From Deltaproteobacteria bacterium (GTDB taxonomy: Bacteria > Myxococcota > Myxococcia > Myxococcales > Myxococcaceae): a stretch of 15,118 nucleotides of DNA. Each line of letters opens with the position of its first letter. The first letter of the stretch is position 1. The notes beneath the pieces are model-generated. The model did not search any database. It was not told the origin of the DNA and saw only the letters and a program-made list of their open reading frames with translations. Location: positions 1 through 15,118 of the forward strand of contig VGRA01000011.1 in the NCBI GenBank assembly GCA_016875515.1. The letters are read 5' to 3'. Made by a program: the position numbers and the translations under genes. Shown here one piece after another: positions 6,759 through 14,500 of this stretch.

Positions 6759-7745
6759 GTGAGCGCGGAGTTCCAGGCACTGCTGTCCGGCAGGCCCGTC
6801 CTGCTCGCCCCCATGGAGGACGTCTCGGACGAGGTGTTCCGAAGGCTGTGCCGGGAGCTGGGCGCGGGGCTCTGCTACACGGAATTCGTCAACGTGGAGT
6901 CGCTCCTCCACGGGGACCGCAAGAGCCTGCGCAAGGTGCGGCTCTCCCCGGAGGACACCCCCACCGCCATCCAGGTGTACGGGGCCAACCCGGACACGCT
7001 GTGCGAGGCGGCCCGCGTGGCGGCGGAGGCAAGGCCCGCCTTCATCGACATCAACTGCGGCTGCTGGGTACCGAAAATCGCCGGCCGCGGCGCGGGGGCT
7101 GCCTGGCTGCGCGAGCCCGCGAAGATGGTTGAGATGGCCGCCCGCGTGGTGAAGAGCGTCTCGCTGCCCGTCACCGTCAAGACGCGCATCGGCTGGGGGC
7201 CGGAGTCCGAGATGCCCATCGTGGACCTGGCGCGAAGGCTGGAGGACGTGGGGATCTCCGCCCTCACCGTTCACTGTCGCACCGCGCAGATGCGCCACGA
7301 CGGTACCGCGGACTGGCGCTGGGCGGCGCGCGCCCAGGCCGCGGTGAAGATGCCGGTGGTGGTCAACGGGGACGTCCGCACCGGCGAGGACGCGGTGCGC
7401 GCTCTGGCGGAGACCGGCTGCGCGGCGGTGATGGTGGGGCGCGGCGCGGTGGCCCACCCGTGGATTTTCCGCGAGGCCCGCGCGCTGCTGGACGGCAAGC
7501 CCGCGCTGCCGCCCCCCACCCCGCACGAGCGGCTGGACCTGCTCGCCCGCCACCTGCAGCTGAACGTCGCCTTCCGCGGAGAGGGCAACGGCGTGCAGTG
7601 CACGCGCCGCCACTACGCGGGCTACCTGGCCGGCGTGCCCGGCGGGGCGGAGCTCCGCGCGGAGCTCAACCGAATGCCCGGGCTGCAGCCTTGCCTGGAC
7701 CGCGTGGCCTCTGCCCGCGAGTCCCTCACGCCGCGGGCAGCGTGA
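6759..7745 (+). CDS. tRNA-dihydrouridine synthase (Dus family)
   Basis: A 328-residue FMN-dependent enzyme that reduces uridines in the tRNA D-loop region. The N-terminal TIM barrel begins at LLAPMEDVSD (15-24). The catalytic Cys102 is in INCGCWVPKIAGRGAGAAWL. Lys141 and Arg143 (VKTRIGW) and His172 with Arg174 (VHCRT) are conserved flavin/substrate contacts. VVNGDV (201-206) and VMVGRGA (224-230) are the phosphate-binding loops. Trp103 follows the catalytic Cys where most Dus enzymes have Pro; a similar GCW variant exists in Bacteroidetes-type Dus proteins, so this looks like a subfamily trait. The GTG at 6759 is the only start giving the full first strand. Its 3' end overlaps the convergent regulator gene by 20 bp. 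Which uridine position it modifies is not predictable. Confidence 0.9.
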   Translation: MSAEFQALLSGRPVLLAPMEDVSDEVFRRLCRELGAGLCYTEFVNVESLLHGDRKSLRKVRLSPEDTPTAIQVYGANPDTLCEAARVAAEARPAFIDINCGCWVPKIAGRGAGAAWLREPAKMVEMAARVVKSVSLPVTVKTRIGWGPESEMPIVDLARRLEDVGISALTVHCRTAQMRHDGTADWRWAARAQAAVKMPVVVNGDVRTGEDAVRALAETGCAAVMVGRGAVAHPWIFREARALLDGKPALPPPTPHERLDLLARHLQLNVAFRGEGNGVQCTRRHYAGYLAGVPGGAELRAELNRMPGLQPCLDRVASARESLTPRAA

Positions 7746-9099
7746 AGCTGAAGGCGTTGCCCCGGGGCGTCCCGGGCTCCTGCCACAGCCGCCCCCCGTG
7801 CGCGCGCACCGCCTCCGCGGCAATGGCCAGCCCCAGCCCCTGTCCGCGGCTGGGCGCCCCCTTCTCTCCCGGCCGCAGCAGCCGGGCCGCGGCCTCGGCC
7901 TCGGCCTCGGCGGAAAGCGGTGGCCCCTCGTCGCGGACGCGCAGCCGCACCCACGCCCCGTCCGCCGGCCCCGCCTCCACCCAGACGTCCCCGCGGGCCG
8001 GCCCGTGCTCGAGCGCGTTCACCACCAGGTTGGCCAGCACCTGCTGGGCGAGCGCCGGCCGCACCCGCACGGCCGCCGTCCCCCCGCAGGCCTCTTGAAG
8101 CCGGGCCGCGCGCGCCTCCGCCAGCGGCCGCAGCCGCTCCACCCCCACCCGCACGAACTCCGTCACGGGCACCACCTCGGCCGCCGGCACCCGCACGAGC
8201 TGGGCCTCCACCAATTCCGCCATCCACGCCACCTGCCGGAGGATGGCCGCGAGCCGCCGGGCCGCCTCCTCCCGTGCGGACCCCTCCCCCAGCGTCCGCA
8301 GCGCCGGCTCGGCGTTCAGTCGCATGGCGCACAGCGGGGTCCTCAAGTCATGGGCGAGCGTGCGGTGGGCATCCAGGCGGGATCTCCCTGGTGAGCTTCT
8401 GAGGGGCCCAGCGTGTACCCGTGACCGTGGGACTTGCCCATCCGCTGCGGGGACGTCCCGCGCGTCCGGCGGCCAACGCGCCGGCACGCAGGGACGTTCA
8501 ACCCGGGACGGACGCCAGAGCCCCAGCTCCCGCCCGCGCAGCGCCAGCTGGGCGCGGTTCTCCCCGCCCACCTTCAGGTACAGCGCGGAGACGTGGGCGC
8601 GCACCGTCCGCTCGGTGATGTCCAGGCAGGCGGAGATGGTGAGGTTGTCGGCGCCGGGGGCCACGTGCGAGAGGACCTCCCGCTCGCGCGGGGACAGCCG
8701 GGCAAGCACGGGCGGCTGTTGCGGGAGGACGCCGGGCGCGGTGGACGCCGGTGCCGCCGCCGCCAGCCCGCGCAGCACGGAGGCGAGCTGGGCGGGCGAG
8801 GTGCGGCGTGCCTCCAACCACGTGGCCCCGAGCGACCGGGACTCCACCGCCCCCAGCCCTGGCTGGCCGTCCCAGAGCACCTCCGCACGGGCCGCCGGCA
8901 GCCGCCCCTCCAGCCACTGCAGGAAGTCCCGCGTGGCCCCTCCGCCCAGCAGGCACGGCGGCCCGGGCAACAGCGGCAAGATGCCGCGGAGCGCGCGCTC
9001 GTCCCGGGCGGTGACGGACAGATAGAGCCCCTCGCGCGTGAGCGCGTCTGTCAGGCGCTCCCGGACGGCCGGCTGCCGCTCGAGCAGGCAGAATTCCAT
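7726..9099 (-). CDS. Fused pseudo-receiver, LuxR-type HTH and histidine kinase ORF
   Basis: A single 457-codon frame. Residues 1-115 resemble a response-regulator receiver (LLERQPAVRERLTDALTREG), but the acidic pair and phospho-acceptor Asp are missing. Residues 132-195 are a clear LuxR/GerE DNA-binding domain (LSPREREVLSHVA, TERTVRAHVSALY). Residues 196-240 are a linker unlike either domain. From 241 a histidine kinase follows: H-box AHDLRTPL with His250, N-box NLVVNALEHG with Asn361, DEGPPL near 390, and GQGLGLA near 419. There is no membrane segment. A (GGCCTC)3 repeat at 7891-7908 encodes alternating Ala-Glu in the ATP lid. The ATG at 9099 begins the receiver-like fold; ATG 9129 is an alternative, and the upstream in-frame GTG at 9216 adds poor-composition sequence. 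It lies 136 bp downstream of the pilin operon on the same strand. Confidence 0.8.
   Translation of the reverse strand: MEFCLLERQPAVRERLTDALTREGLYLSVTARDERALRGILPLLPGPPCLLGGGATRDFLQWLEGRLPAARAEVLWDGQPGLGAVESRSLGATWLEARRTSPAQLASVLRGLAAAAPASTAPGVLPQQPPVLARLSPREREVLSHVAPGADNLTISACLDITERTVRAHVSALYLKVGGENRAQLALRGRELGLWRPSRVERPCVPARWPPDARDVPAADGQVPRSRVHAGPLRSSPGRSRLDAHRTLAHDLRTPLCAMRLNAEPALRTLGEGSAREEAARRLAAILRQVAWMAELVEAQLVRVPAAEVVPVTEFVRVGVERLRPLAEARAARLQEACGGTAAVRVRPALAQQVLANLVVNALEHGPARGDVWVEAGPADGAWVRLRVRDEGPPLSAEAEAEAAARLLRPGEKGAPSRGQGLGLAIAAEAVRAHGGRLWQEPGTPRGNAFSFTLPAA
7891..7908. repeat. Hexanucleotide repeat (GGCCTC)3 in the kinase gene
   Basis: Three exact tandem copies of GGCCTC, encoding a run of alternating Ala and Glu on the minus strand. 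The repeat falls between the D-box and the second glycine box of the histidine kinase, in the flexible ATP-lid region, so copy-number change would keep the frame and alter lid length. Confidence 0.6.
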
Positions 9100-9148
9100 C
9101 CCGGTACCATCGGTGTGCGGCGCGAACATGTGGAACGGGTGCAGCCGC

Positions 9149-9165
9149 AAAAACCCAAGCCTTGG
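9149..9165 (-). terminator. Weak candidate terminator after the minor pilin operon
   Basis: On the minus strand the perfect palindrome CCAAG-G-CTTGG (9155-9165) is followed by G and five T residues (9149-9153). It lies about 70 bp after the stop of the fimU-like gene. The hairpin can form only about 4 bp with a 3-base loop, so this is weak as an intrinsic terminator. Readthrough into the LuxR/kinase ORF is quite possible. Confidence 0.22.
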
Positions 9166-9235
9166 CCCGGGACGGTGGGCGGCGCCCCGGCAGGGCGGCA
9201 AGCGCACTCCAGACACTTCGTCTGCTACCGCACAC

Positions 9236-9847
9236 TCAGGCGCAGCGGTCCGTCCCGATGACGCTCTCCGGGCGCTCCGAGACGGGCTTGGTGCAGTCCA
9301 CCAGCCGGCCCAGCCCGGTGAGCGGGTCGAACACGATGAGGTACGGCCGCGGCACGTCCTTCATTTCAATCCGCACGAAGTTGACCGGCGTGGAGGCGTC
9401 GGTGCAGGCGCTGCCGCGCGTCTTGCCCGTGGCCCCCACGAAGCACAGCCCGGAGAGGTTGGTGAACGTCATGGTGGTGGGAACCACCACCTGCTCTCCC
9501 CGCTTCTGGCAGGCGCACCCGCTGCTGCAGGTGCTGCCGGTGCCGCAGCTGGAGGACGGGCAGTTGCGCCCCCATCCGTCCGCGCACGGCAGACGCCCCC
9601 ACTGGATGAGGGTGACCGCCTGCCCGTTGTGCGTGGTGGAGGTGACGTCAATGCGCACCGGCTGGTTGCCCACCCGCGCCTGCCCGCGGGCCTCCAGAAG
9701 GTAGACGAAGATGTCCCGCACCGCGCCGTTCTGCTTGGCCTGCCGGGTCAGCCGGCTGAAGGCGGTGACGGCCATGGTGGCCATCACGCCGAAGACGGCC
9801 ACGGCCACCATGAGCTCGATGAGGGTGAAGCCGCGCAGCCGCCGCAT
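9236..9847 (-). CDS. fimU: Type IV pilus minor pilin, FimU/FimT (GspH) class
   Basis: A 203-residue prepilin. MRRLRG is a short type III signal peptide cut by PilD between Gly6 and Phe7. The mature N-terminus FTLIELMVAVAVFG carries the conserved Glu at +5 (Glu11) and the hydrophobic helix that packs into the pilus. FimU-class proteins join PilV, PilW, PilX and PilY1 in the complex that primes pilus assembly and caps the fibre. The C-terminal domain is rich in cysteine: ten in all, six of them between residues 88 and 113, suggesting several disulfides. ATG 9847 overlaps the pilW stop (ATGA). It is the last gene of the operon. The assignment to FimU rather than another GspH-like pilin rests on gene order and N-terminal type. 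Confidence 0.85.
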   Translation of the reverse strand: MRRLRGFTLIELMVAVAVFGVMATMAVTAFSRLTRQAKQNGAVRDIFVYLLEARGQARVGNQPVRIDVTSTTHNGQAVTLIQWGRLPCADGWGRNCPSSSCGTGSTCSSGCACQKRGEQVVVPTTMTFTNLSGLCFVGATGKTRGSACTDASTPVNFVRIEMKDVPRPYLIVFDPLTGLGRLVDCTKPVSERPESVIGTDRCA

Positions 9848-11022
9848 CAGAAGGTCCCCACCAGCCGCAGGTTCCGCGGCGCCACCTGGAAGGTGTAGTT
9901 GCGGCGCTGGTAGCCGTCCCGCGGGTTGCCGTCCGTGTCCAGTTGGAACAGGCTGCCGCTCCTCGCCACCAGCTTCCGGTCCACCTGGGGCGAGCGCACC
10001 ACCAGCCGCACCTCCACCAGCCGGACGCGCCGCTGCAGCTGCTCCAGCAGCGTCAGCCCCGAGTCGTTGCTGTTGGTGCCTCCCGGCACAGGGCAGTTGG
10101 CCGGGTTGGTGGGGCACTGGTCCAGCGGCAGCCGCGTGGTGCTGGGCTCCGGGAACCAGACGATGGTGCCCGGAACGGCCAGGTTCTCCAGCCCAAAGCG
10201 GAAGGACATCTGCTCCACGTCCCAGAGGATGTCCTGGTACGCCTGCGCGGGGTTGTTGCCGTCCGGGTCCATCTGGAGCCGCGGCCGCCCGTCCCTCCAG
10301 TTGATGCGGAAGGAGGCGCCGCCGGCGCGCTGCACCGTGGTGTTGCTGTTGCACCAAAAGGAGGCCGCCAGGTCCGCGCAGGGGTCCGCGCCGGGCACGC
10401 TGCTCAGCCCGAAGCCCACCGTCGTGGCCATGGACGTGGTGCCGCTGATGGAAGAGACGCGGTGCAGACAGTACACGTTGGTGTTGGGGTTGGCGTAGAT
10501 GACCGGGTTACCCGGCAGGTCCGCCTCCGCCCCCTCCACGCAGGCGTTGCTGCCACTGCGGATGTAGCACCCGGAGCAGCCGCTCCCGCCCGCGGCGCAG
10601 CAGCGCGTCCCCATGGTGCCGTCTGCCATGCCGGTGAGAGTAATCAGCGAGTCGCTCACCATGGAGGCGTACTGGCCGGTGGGAGGGGTAAAGGTGGAGT
10701 CGGACGCGAAGGTGTCGTCCGTCACCACGGTGATGGCCGTCTGGCGGGTGGACCCCGTCACCACGCGGCTGTTTCCGAAGCCTCCGCCCGCGCGGCGGAT
10801 TTCATCCGAGATGAGGTCCTGTGCCGCCCGCACGCTCTGCTGGGCAAACATGCGCTGCTGCTGGTCCAGGGCCTGCTGCTGCATGAAGATGCCGCCCACC
10901 ACCGCGCCGGAGATGACCACAAGGCCAATGCCCGCGGCGATGAGCAGCTCCAGCAGGGAGAAGCCCCGCTCGCTCTTCCAGTCTGTGCCGGGCCGCCGCC
11001 GGGCGGGCTGCACGGACGTCAC
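9847..11022 (-). CDS. pilW: Type IV pilus minor pilin PilW
   Basis: A 391-residue prepilin, in the size range of PilW proteins. The leader ends ERG, with cleavage between Gly20 and Phe21; FSLLELLIAAGIGLVVISG follows, with Glu25 at mature +5. The helix continues through QQQALDQQQRMFAQQSVRAA, typical of PilW, followed by a large beta-rich domain. Ten cysteines occur, including a cluster CC-x6-C-x2-C-x8-C in the first half. PilW is part of the minor pilin tip complex that supports PilY1. The GTG at 11022 overlaps the pilV stop (GTGA), and the gene overlaps the fimU-like gene at its other end, so translational coupling is likely. A second GTG three codons in could also serve as start. Confidence 0.88.
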   Translation of the reverse strand: MTSVQPARRRPGTDWKSERGFSLLELLIAAGIGLVVISGAVVGGIFMQQQALDQQQRMFAQQSVRAAQDLISDEIRRAGGGFGNSRVVTGSTRQTAITVVTDDTFASDSTFTPPTGQYASMVSDSLITLTGMADGTMGTRCCAAGGSGCSGCYIRSGSNACVEGAEADLPGNPVIYANPNTNVYCLHRVSSISGTTSMATTVGFGLSSVPGADPCADLAASFWCNSNTTVQRAGGASFRINWRDGRPRLQMDPDGNNPAQAYQDILWDVEQMSFRFGLENLAVPGTIVWFPEPSTTRLPLDQCPTNPANCPVPGGTNSNDSGLTLLEQLQRRVRLVEVRLVVRSPQVDRKLVARSGSLFQLDTDGNPRDGYQRRNYTFQVAPRNLRLVGTF

Positions 11023-11555
11023 GGCGGGGCCATCCTCGTCTGCATGACCGCCACCTGGCGGGGACGGGCGGCCGTGCGGCCGGAGGTGTCCCGCCAGCTG
11101 ACGCTGACTCGCACGTTGACCATCTCCCCCGCCACCGAGCCCACGGTGCTGTTGGTGCCGTCGAGCGGCCGGTCCAGCCGCGGGATGCCGCGCTCGGCGC
11201 CCTCGTAGGGCGGGTCCACGTCCACCGCCACGCGGAACTCCGCCTTCACCGGGTTGGTGGGGCCGACGGCCGGGGGTGTGTCCGTGAGCTCGCCGGTGGC
11301 GTTCCAGTAGATGGAGCGCGCGTTGCCGTCCAGCTGCTTGATGTTGGCGCAGTTGTCGTTGCAGCCCAGCGCCACGATGCGCTCCATCTCCCGCTGGGCC
11401 ACGGCCTGGGCCTGGGTGATGGCGTAGTTGCGCTTCACCACGGTGGAGGAGGCCATCACGAGCGCGGCCACGCCGGTGATGCCCACGGCGGAGACCGCCA
11501 AGGCCACCAGCGTCTCCACCAGGGACATGCCGCGGCGTCCCCGCCCGCCGGTCAC
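11019..11555 (-). CDS. pilV: Type IV pilus minor pilin PilV
   Basis: A 178-residue prepilin. A nine-residue basic leader ending GRRG is followed by MSLVETLVALAVSAVG, with Gly9 at -1, Met10 at +1 and the conserved Glu14 at +5. MSLVETLVAL is characteristic of PilV-class pilins. The N-terminal helix runs to about residue 58 (AQAVAQREMERI), then a small beta domain follows. A Cys pair (GCNDNC, about 65-69) may form a disulfide. The GTG at 11555 overlaps the pilY1 stop (GTGA 11552-11555). It is chosen because the next in-frame start is the ATG at mature +1, which would remove the leader. It acts in the pilus-priming tip complex with PilW and PilY1. Confidence 0.87.
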   Translation of the reverse strand: MTGGRGRRGMSLVETLVALAVSAVGITGVAALVMASSTVVKRNYAITQAQAVAQREMERIVALGCNDNCANIKQLDGNARSIYWNATGELTDTPPAVGPTNPVKAEFRVAVDVDPPYEGAERGIPRLDRPLDGTNSTVGSVAGEMVNVRVSVSWRDTSGRTAARPRQVAVMQTRMAPP

Positions 11556-14500
11556 TTCGGCATCCTCCCGTTGGGCAGCGCCTCCCAGCGCAGCGTGCGG
11601 CGCGTGCCGGTGGTGCCGCCCTGCGGCGCGTTGTTCATCTTGCCCGAGCCCACCAGCTTCACCTCGCCGGTGGCCGTCGTGTACATGAGCTGCTCGTCGT
11701 AGATGACGCCGCCGGCCACGCCCTGGCCGCCAATGGACTGGTTGTTGCCCACGTTGGTCTGGGCGTTGCCCAGCGCGTCCGGGGACTGCTTGACGGAGTA
11801 GAAGCGCCCGTCGGCCGAGCCCAGGTTGCAGGCGTCCGCGCCGTTGCCCGTGGCGGTGACGGCGAAGACGCTGTCGGTGTTGAGGCTCACCCCGCCCCAG
11901 ACGTTCTGGCCCGCGTCCAGCTTGTACTGCCACAGCGCCTTGGCCGCAGTGCAGGTGGCGGACAGCGGCGAGGCGTCCTCGTAGCCGAACAGGTAATAGT
12001 GGGTGGCCTGCGCGTCGATGGCGCTGTCCGGGTTGTTGCCGGAGCCGAAGAAGATGCGCACGCGCGGCGTGCCGTCGCGCAGCACGTTGATGGCGGGCGG
12101 CGAGTAGACGTCCTGCAGGGAGGCCTGGGCCACCGCCAGCCCCTTGGAGGCGAGCGTGGCCGGGCCATCCGCCACCACGCAGACGTTGAACCGGCGGTCG
12201 GGGGCCTTGGTGGGCTGCAGGTCCGTGAGGTTGATGCGGAAGATCTTGCCGGAGGTGCTGGCAGCGTAGAGGACGTCGTAGTTGCCGTCCCCGTTGATGT
12301 CCGCACCCACCACCTCGCCCGCCACGCCCTCGCCGGCCTCAAGCGGCACGATGCCGACGATGCGGCTGCCGTCCGCGAGCAGCGTACCGGTCTTCGTGTC
12401 GAAGAGGTACACGGTGCCGGCGTAGCTTCCGGAGGACGGCGAGAAGTCCGTGGGGAAGATGGTGAGCCACTTGTTGCCCACGGTGCTGCCCACCGCGGCG
12501 CGGACCATGGTGGGCGAGTGGCGGGTGCCAGTGGCGGTGGGCCACAGCGCCGGGGCCGGGCTGCGGGTGCGCCAGCCGGTCAGCGTGGTGAACTCGCCGG
12601 AGGTGGGGAAGCCCAGGCTCGCCTCCCACAGCGGCAGCGGGTAGGTGGCGGCGGACGGGTCCGTCACGTCCAGGGCGAACACGGTGTTGAGCGCCGGGCC
12701 GGTGGCCATGGCGAGCACCGTCTTGGCGCCCTGGGTGCGGCTGCCGGTGGTGTCAATGGTCCACGCCGGCTGGCCGGTGACGCCGAAGTCCACGTCCGCG
12801 AAGGAGGCGGTGGCGTCCACCGCGGCCTGCTGCTTGGGCAGGGCCCCCAGCTGCGTGCCGGAGGCGGTGATGGTGGTGCCGGCGTTGGCGCGGGCGCCGG
12901 GCACGTACATGCGGAGGTAGCGCGGCAGCAGCTGGCCCGGGGCGTAGGCGAACAGCTCGCTGCCCGTGCCGTAGTCGCGGCTGGTGCAGGTGGTGCCCTT
13001 GAAGTAGCCGCGGTAGTCCACGAAGCCCGTGCACGGGTCATCCCCGGACCGGTACGCGCCGCTGGCAAACGCGTGGAGCATGCCGTCCATGGCGCCCACG
13101 TAGGCCACCGTGTCGCGGTTGGTCAGCTTGGTCTGGAAGTTGGAGGAGAAGAGCGACTGCTCCGTGGTGCTGGAGCGCTTGAGCCACGGCGGCGTCATGG
13201 GCGGGGTGATTACCGCCGGCGTGGACAGGCGCACCGCCCCCATGGGCCAGGCACGCCGCACGTTCGTCTGCTTCTTGCAGTCACCGCCGGTGAGGCAGTC
13301 ACTGAAGACGCTGCCGGCCAGGCCCGAGCGGTCCTCCCAGCCGTAGATCCAGTCCCGGAAGAACGTGCGGTCGTTCTGGTCCCCGCGGCGGCGCAGGCTG
13401 TGGGTGTTGTTCAGGTCGTAGATGTACTTGGTGCCAATGCGCGCCGTGTAGATGGCCGTGGGGAAGGCGCGGGTGCCGGTGGTGATCTCCGTGGACAGCG
13501 AGGTGCGCGCCCCGGCCGTGGTCACGGTCCAGAGGGTACGGCCGTCCGGGTTGGTGCTGCCATTGACGTACCTGACCAGCACGTCACCCGCGTCCCAGAT
13601 GACCTTGGTGTTGGCCTTCTTGGGGTCCGCCGGATCGTACAGCTGGTTCAGGTACAGGTGGCCGCGCAGGCTGACGTCCTGCCGGTTGTTGTACGAGCGC
13701 GTGGAGGGCTTGGGCGCGATGACGCCGTTCCAGTTGGGGCCGGCCTGCTCGAAGGTGCCGTGGGTGATGGCGTTGGCGAGCGGGATGAGCTGCGAGCGCG
13801 AGTACTGGCCGGCGCGCAGCGCCTCGTAGCCCACGTCCACGTTGTAGATGCGCGGCACGCACTCGTCGCGCGGCGAGTCGATGGTGACCTTCCAGCACAG
13901 CTGGCTGCCAACGAGCCCCAAGTCTGCCATGTCCAGCGTCTGCTCGGCCTGGCCGGGCGTCCAATCCAGGTCGTACCAGGTGGGAGAGTCGTTGTAGGTG
14001 CAGTTGCCGGTGTTGCCCTGGCAGGTGCGGCAGTCCAGGGCAATGGCGTAGGTGATCTCCGCCTCCGGCGGCCCGAGGCAGGAGTTGGTGTCCGTCTCGG
14101 TCCAGTTGCCGGTGCCGAGGTCACGGCGCAGCCGGTCATCGTCCCGCTTGAAGCGGACCTTGGTGACGCTGAACTCGTTCTCGTACCCGGCCGCCAGGTC
14201 CTTGGTCATGACCTCGGAGCGGGCAATGCCGCCGTTGGCCTTGTTGATGATGAGGACGACGTCGTTGTAGTCGCGGCTGCTGTCCGCCCGGGTGAGGTCC
14301 TCGAAGCCGAGGAACCAGCGGAACGGGTCCGTGACGGGCGAGTAGGCCGCCACGTGGGGGATTCTCGGGGTGCGCTCACGCGGACCGGTGAGGGACGCAG
14401 CCGGGTTGTGCCGGTTCACCACCACCGCGTCCCGCGGCAGGGTCTGGAAGCCGTACGGGGCGGTGTTCAGACGGGTAATGGTGGCGCCGTTCAGCCAGCC

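Noticed and set aside
6601..6762. A 53-codon plus-strand ORF whose GTG overlaps the lipoprotein stop and whose TGA overlaps the dus GTG
   Set aside because: The neat 4-bp overlaps are attractive, but GC is higher at codon position 2 (about 66 percent) than at position 1 (about 49 percent), the reverse of real genes here, and the product is Ser/Thr-rich low-information sequence. The minus strand explains the composition better.
8243..9261. Long plus-strand ORFs antisense to the LuxR/kinase gene
   Set aside because: They are Ser/Arg/Pro-rich with no motifs, while the minus strand has unmistakable GerE and kinase boxes.
9943..11208. A 421-codon plus-strand ORF antisense to pilW and pilV
   Set aside because: Arg/Ala/His-rich shadow frame; the minus strand has clear prepilin genes.
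12450..12620. A possible frameshift in pilY1 where the sequence becomes Pro/Thr/Arg-rich
   Set aside because: The flanking frame resumes family-like sequence without a frame change, and third-position GC stays high; other frames do not look more like PilY1.
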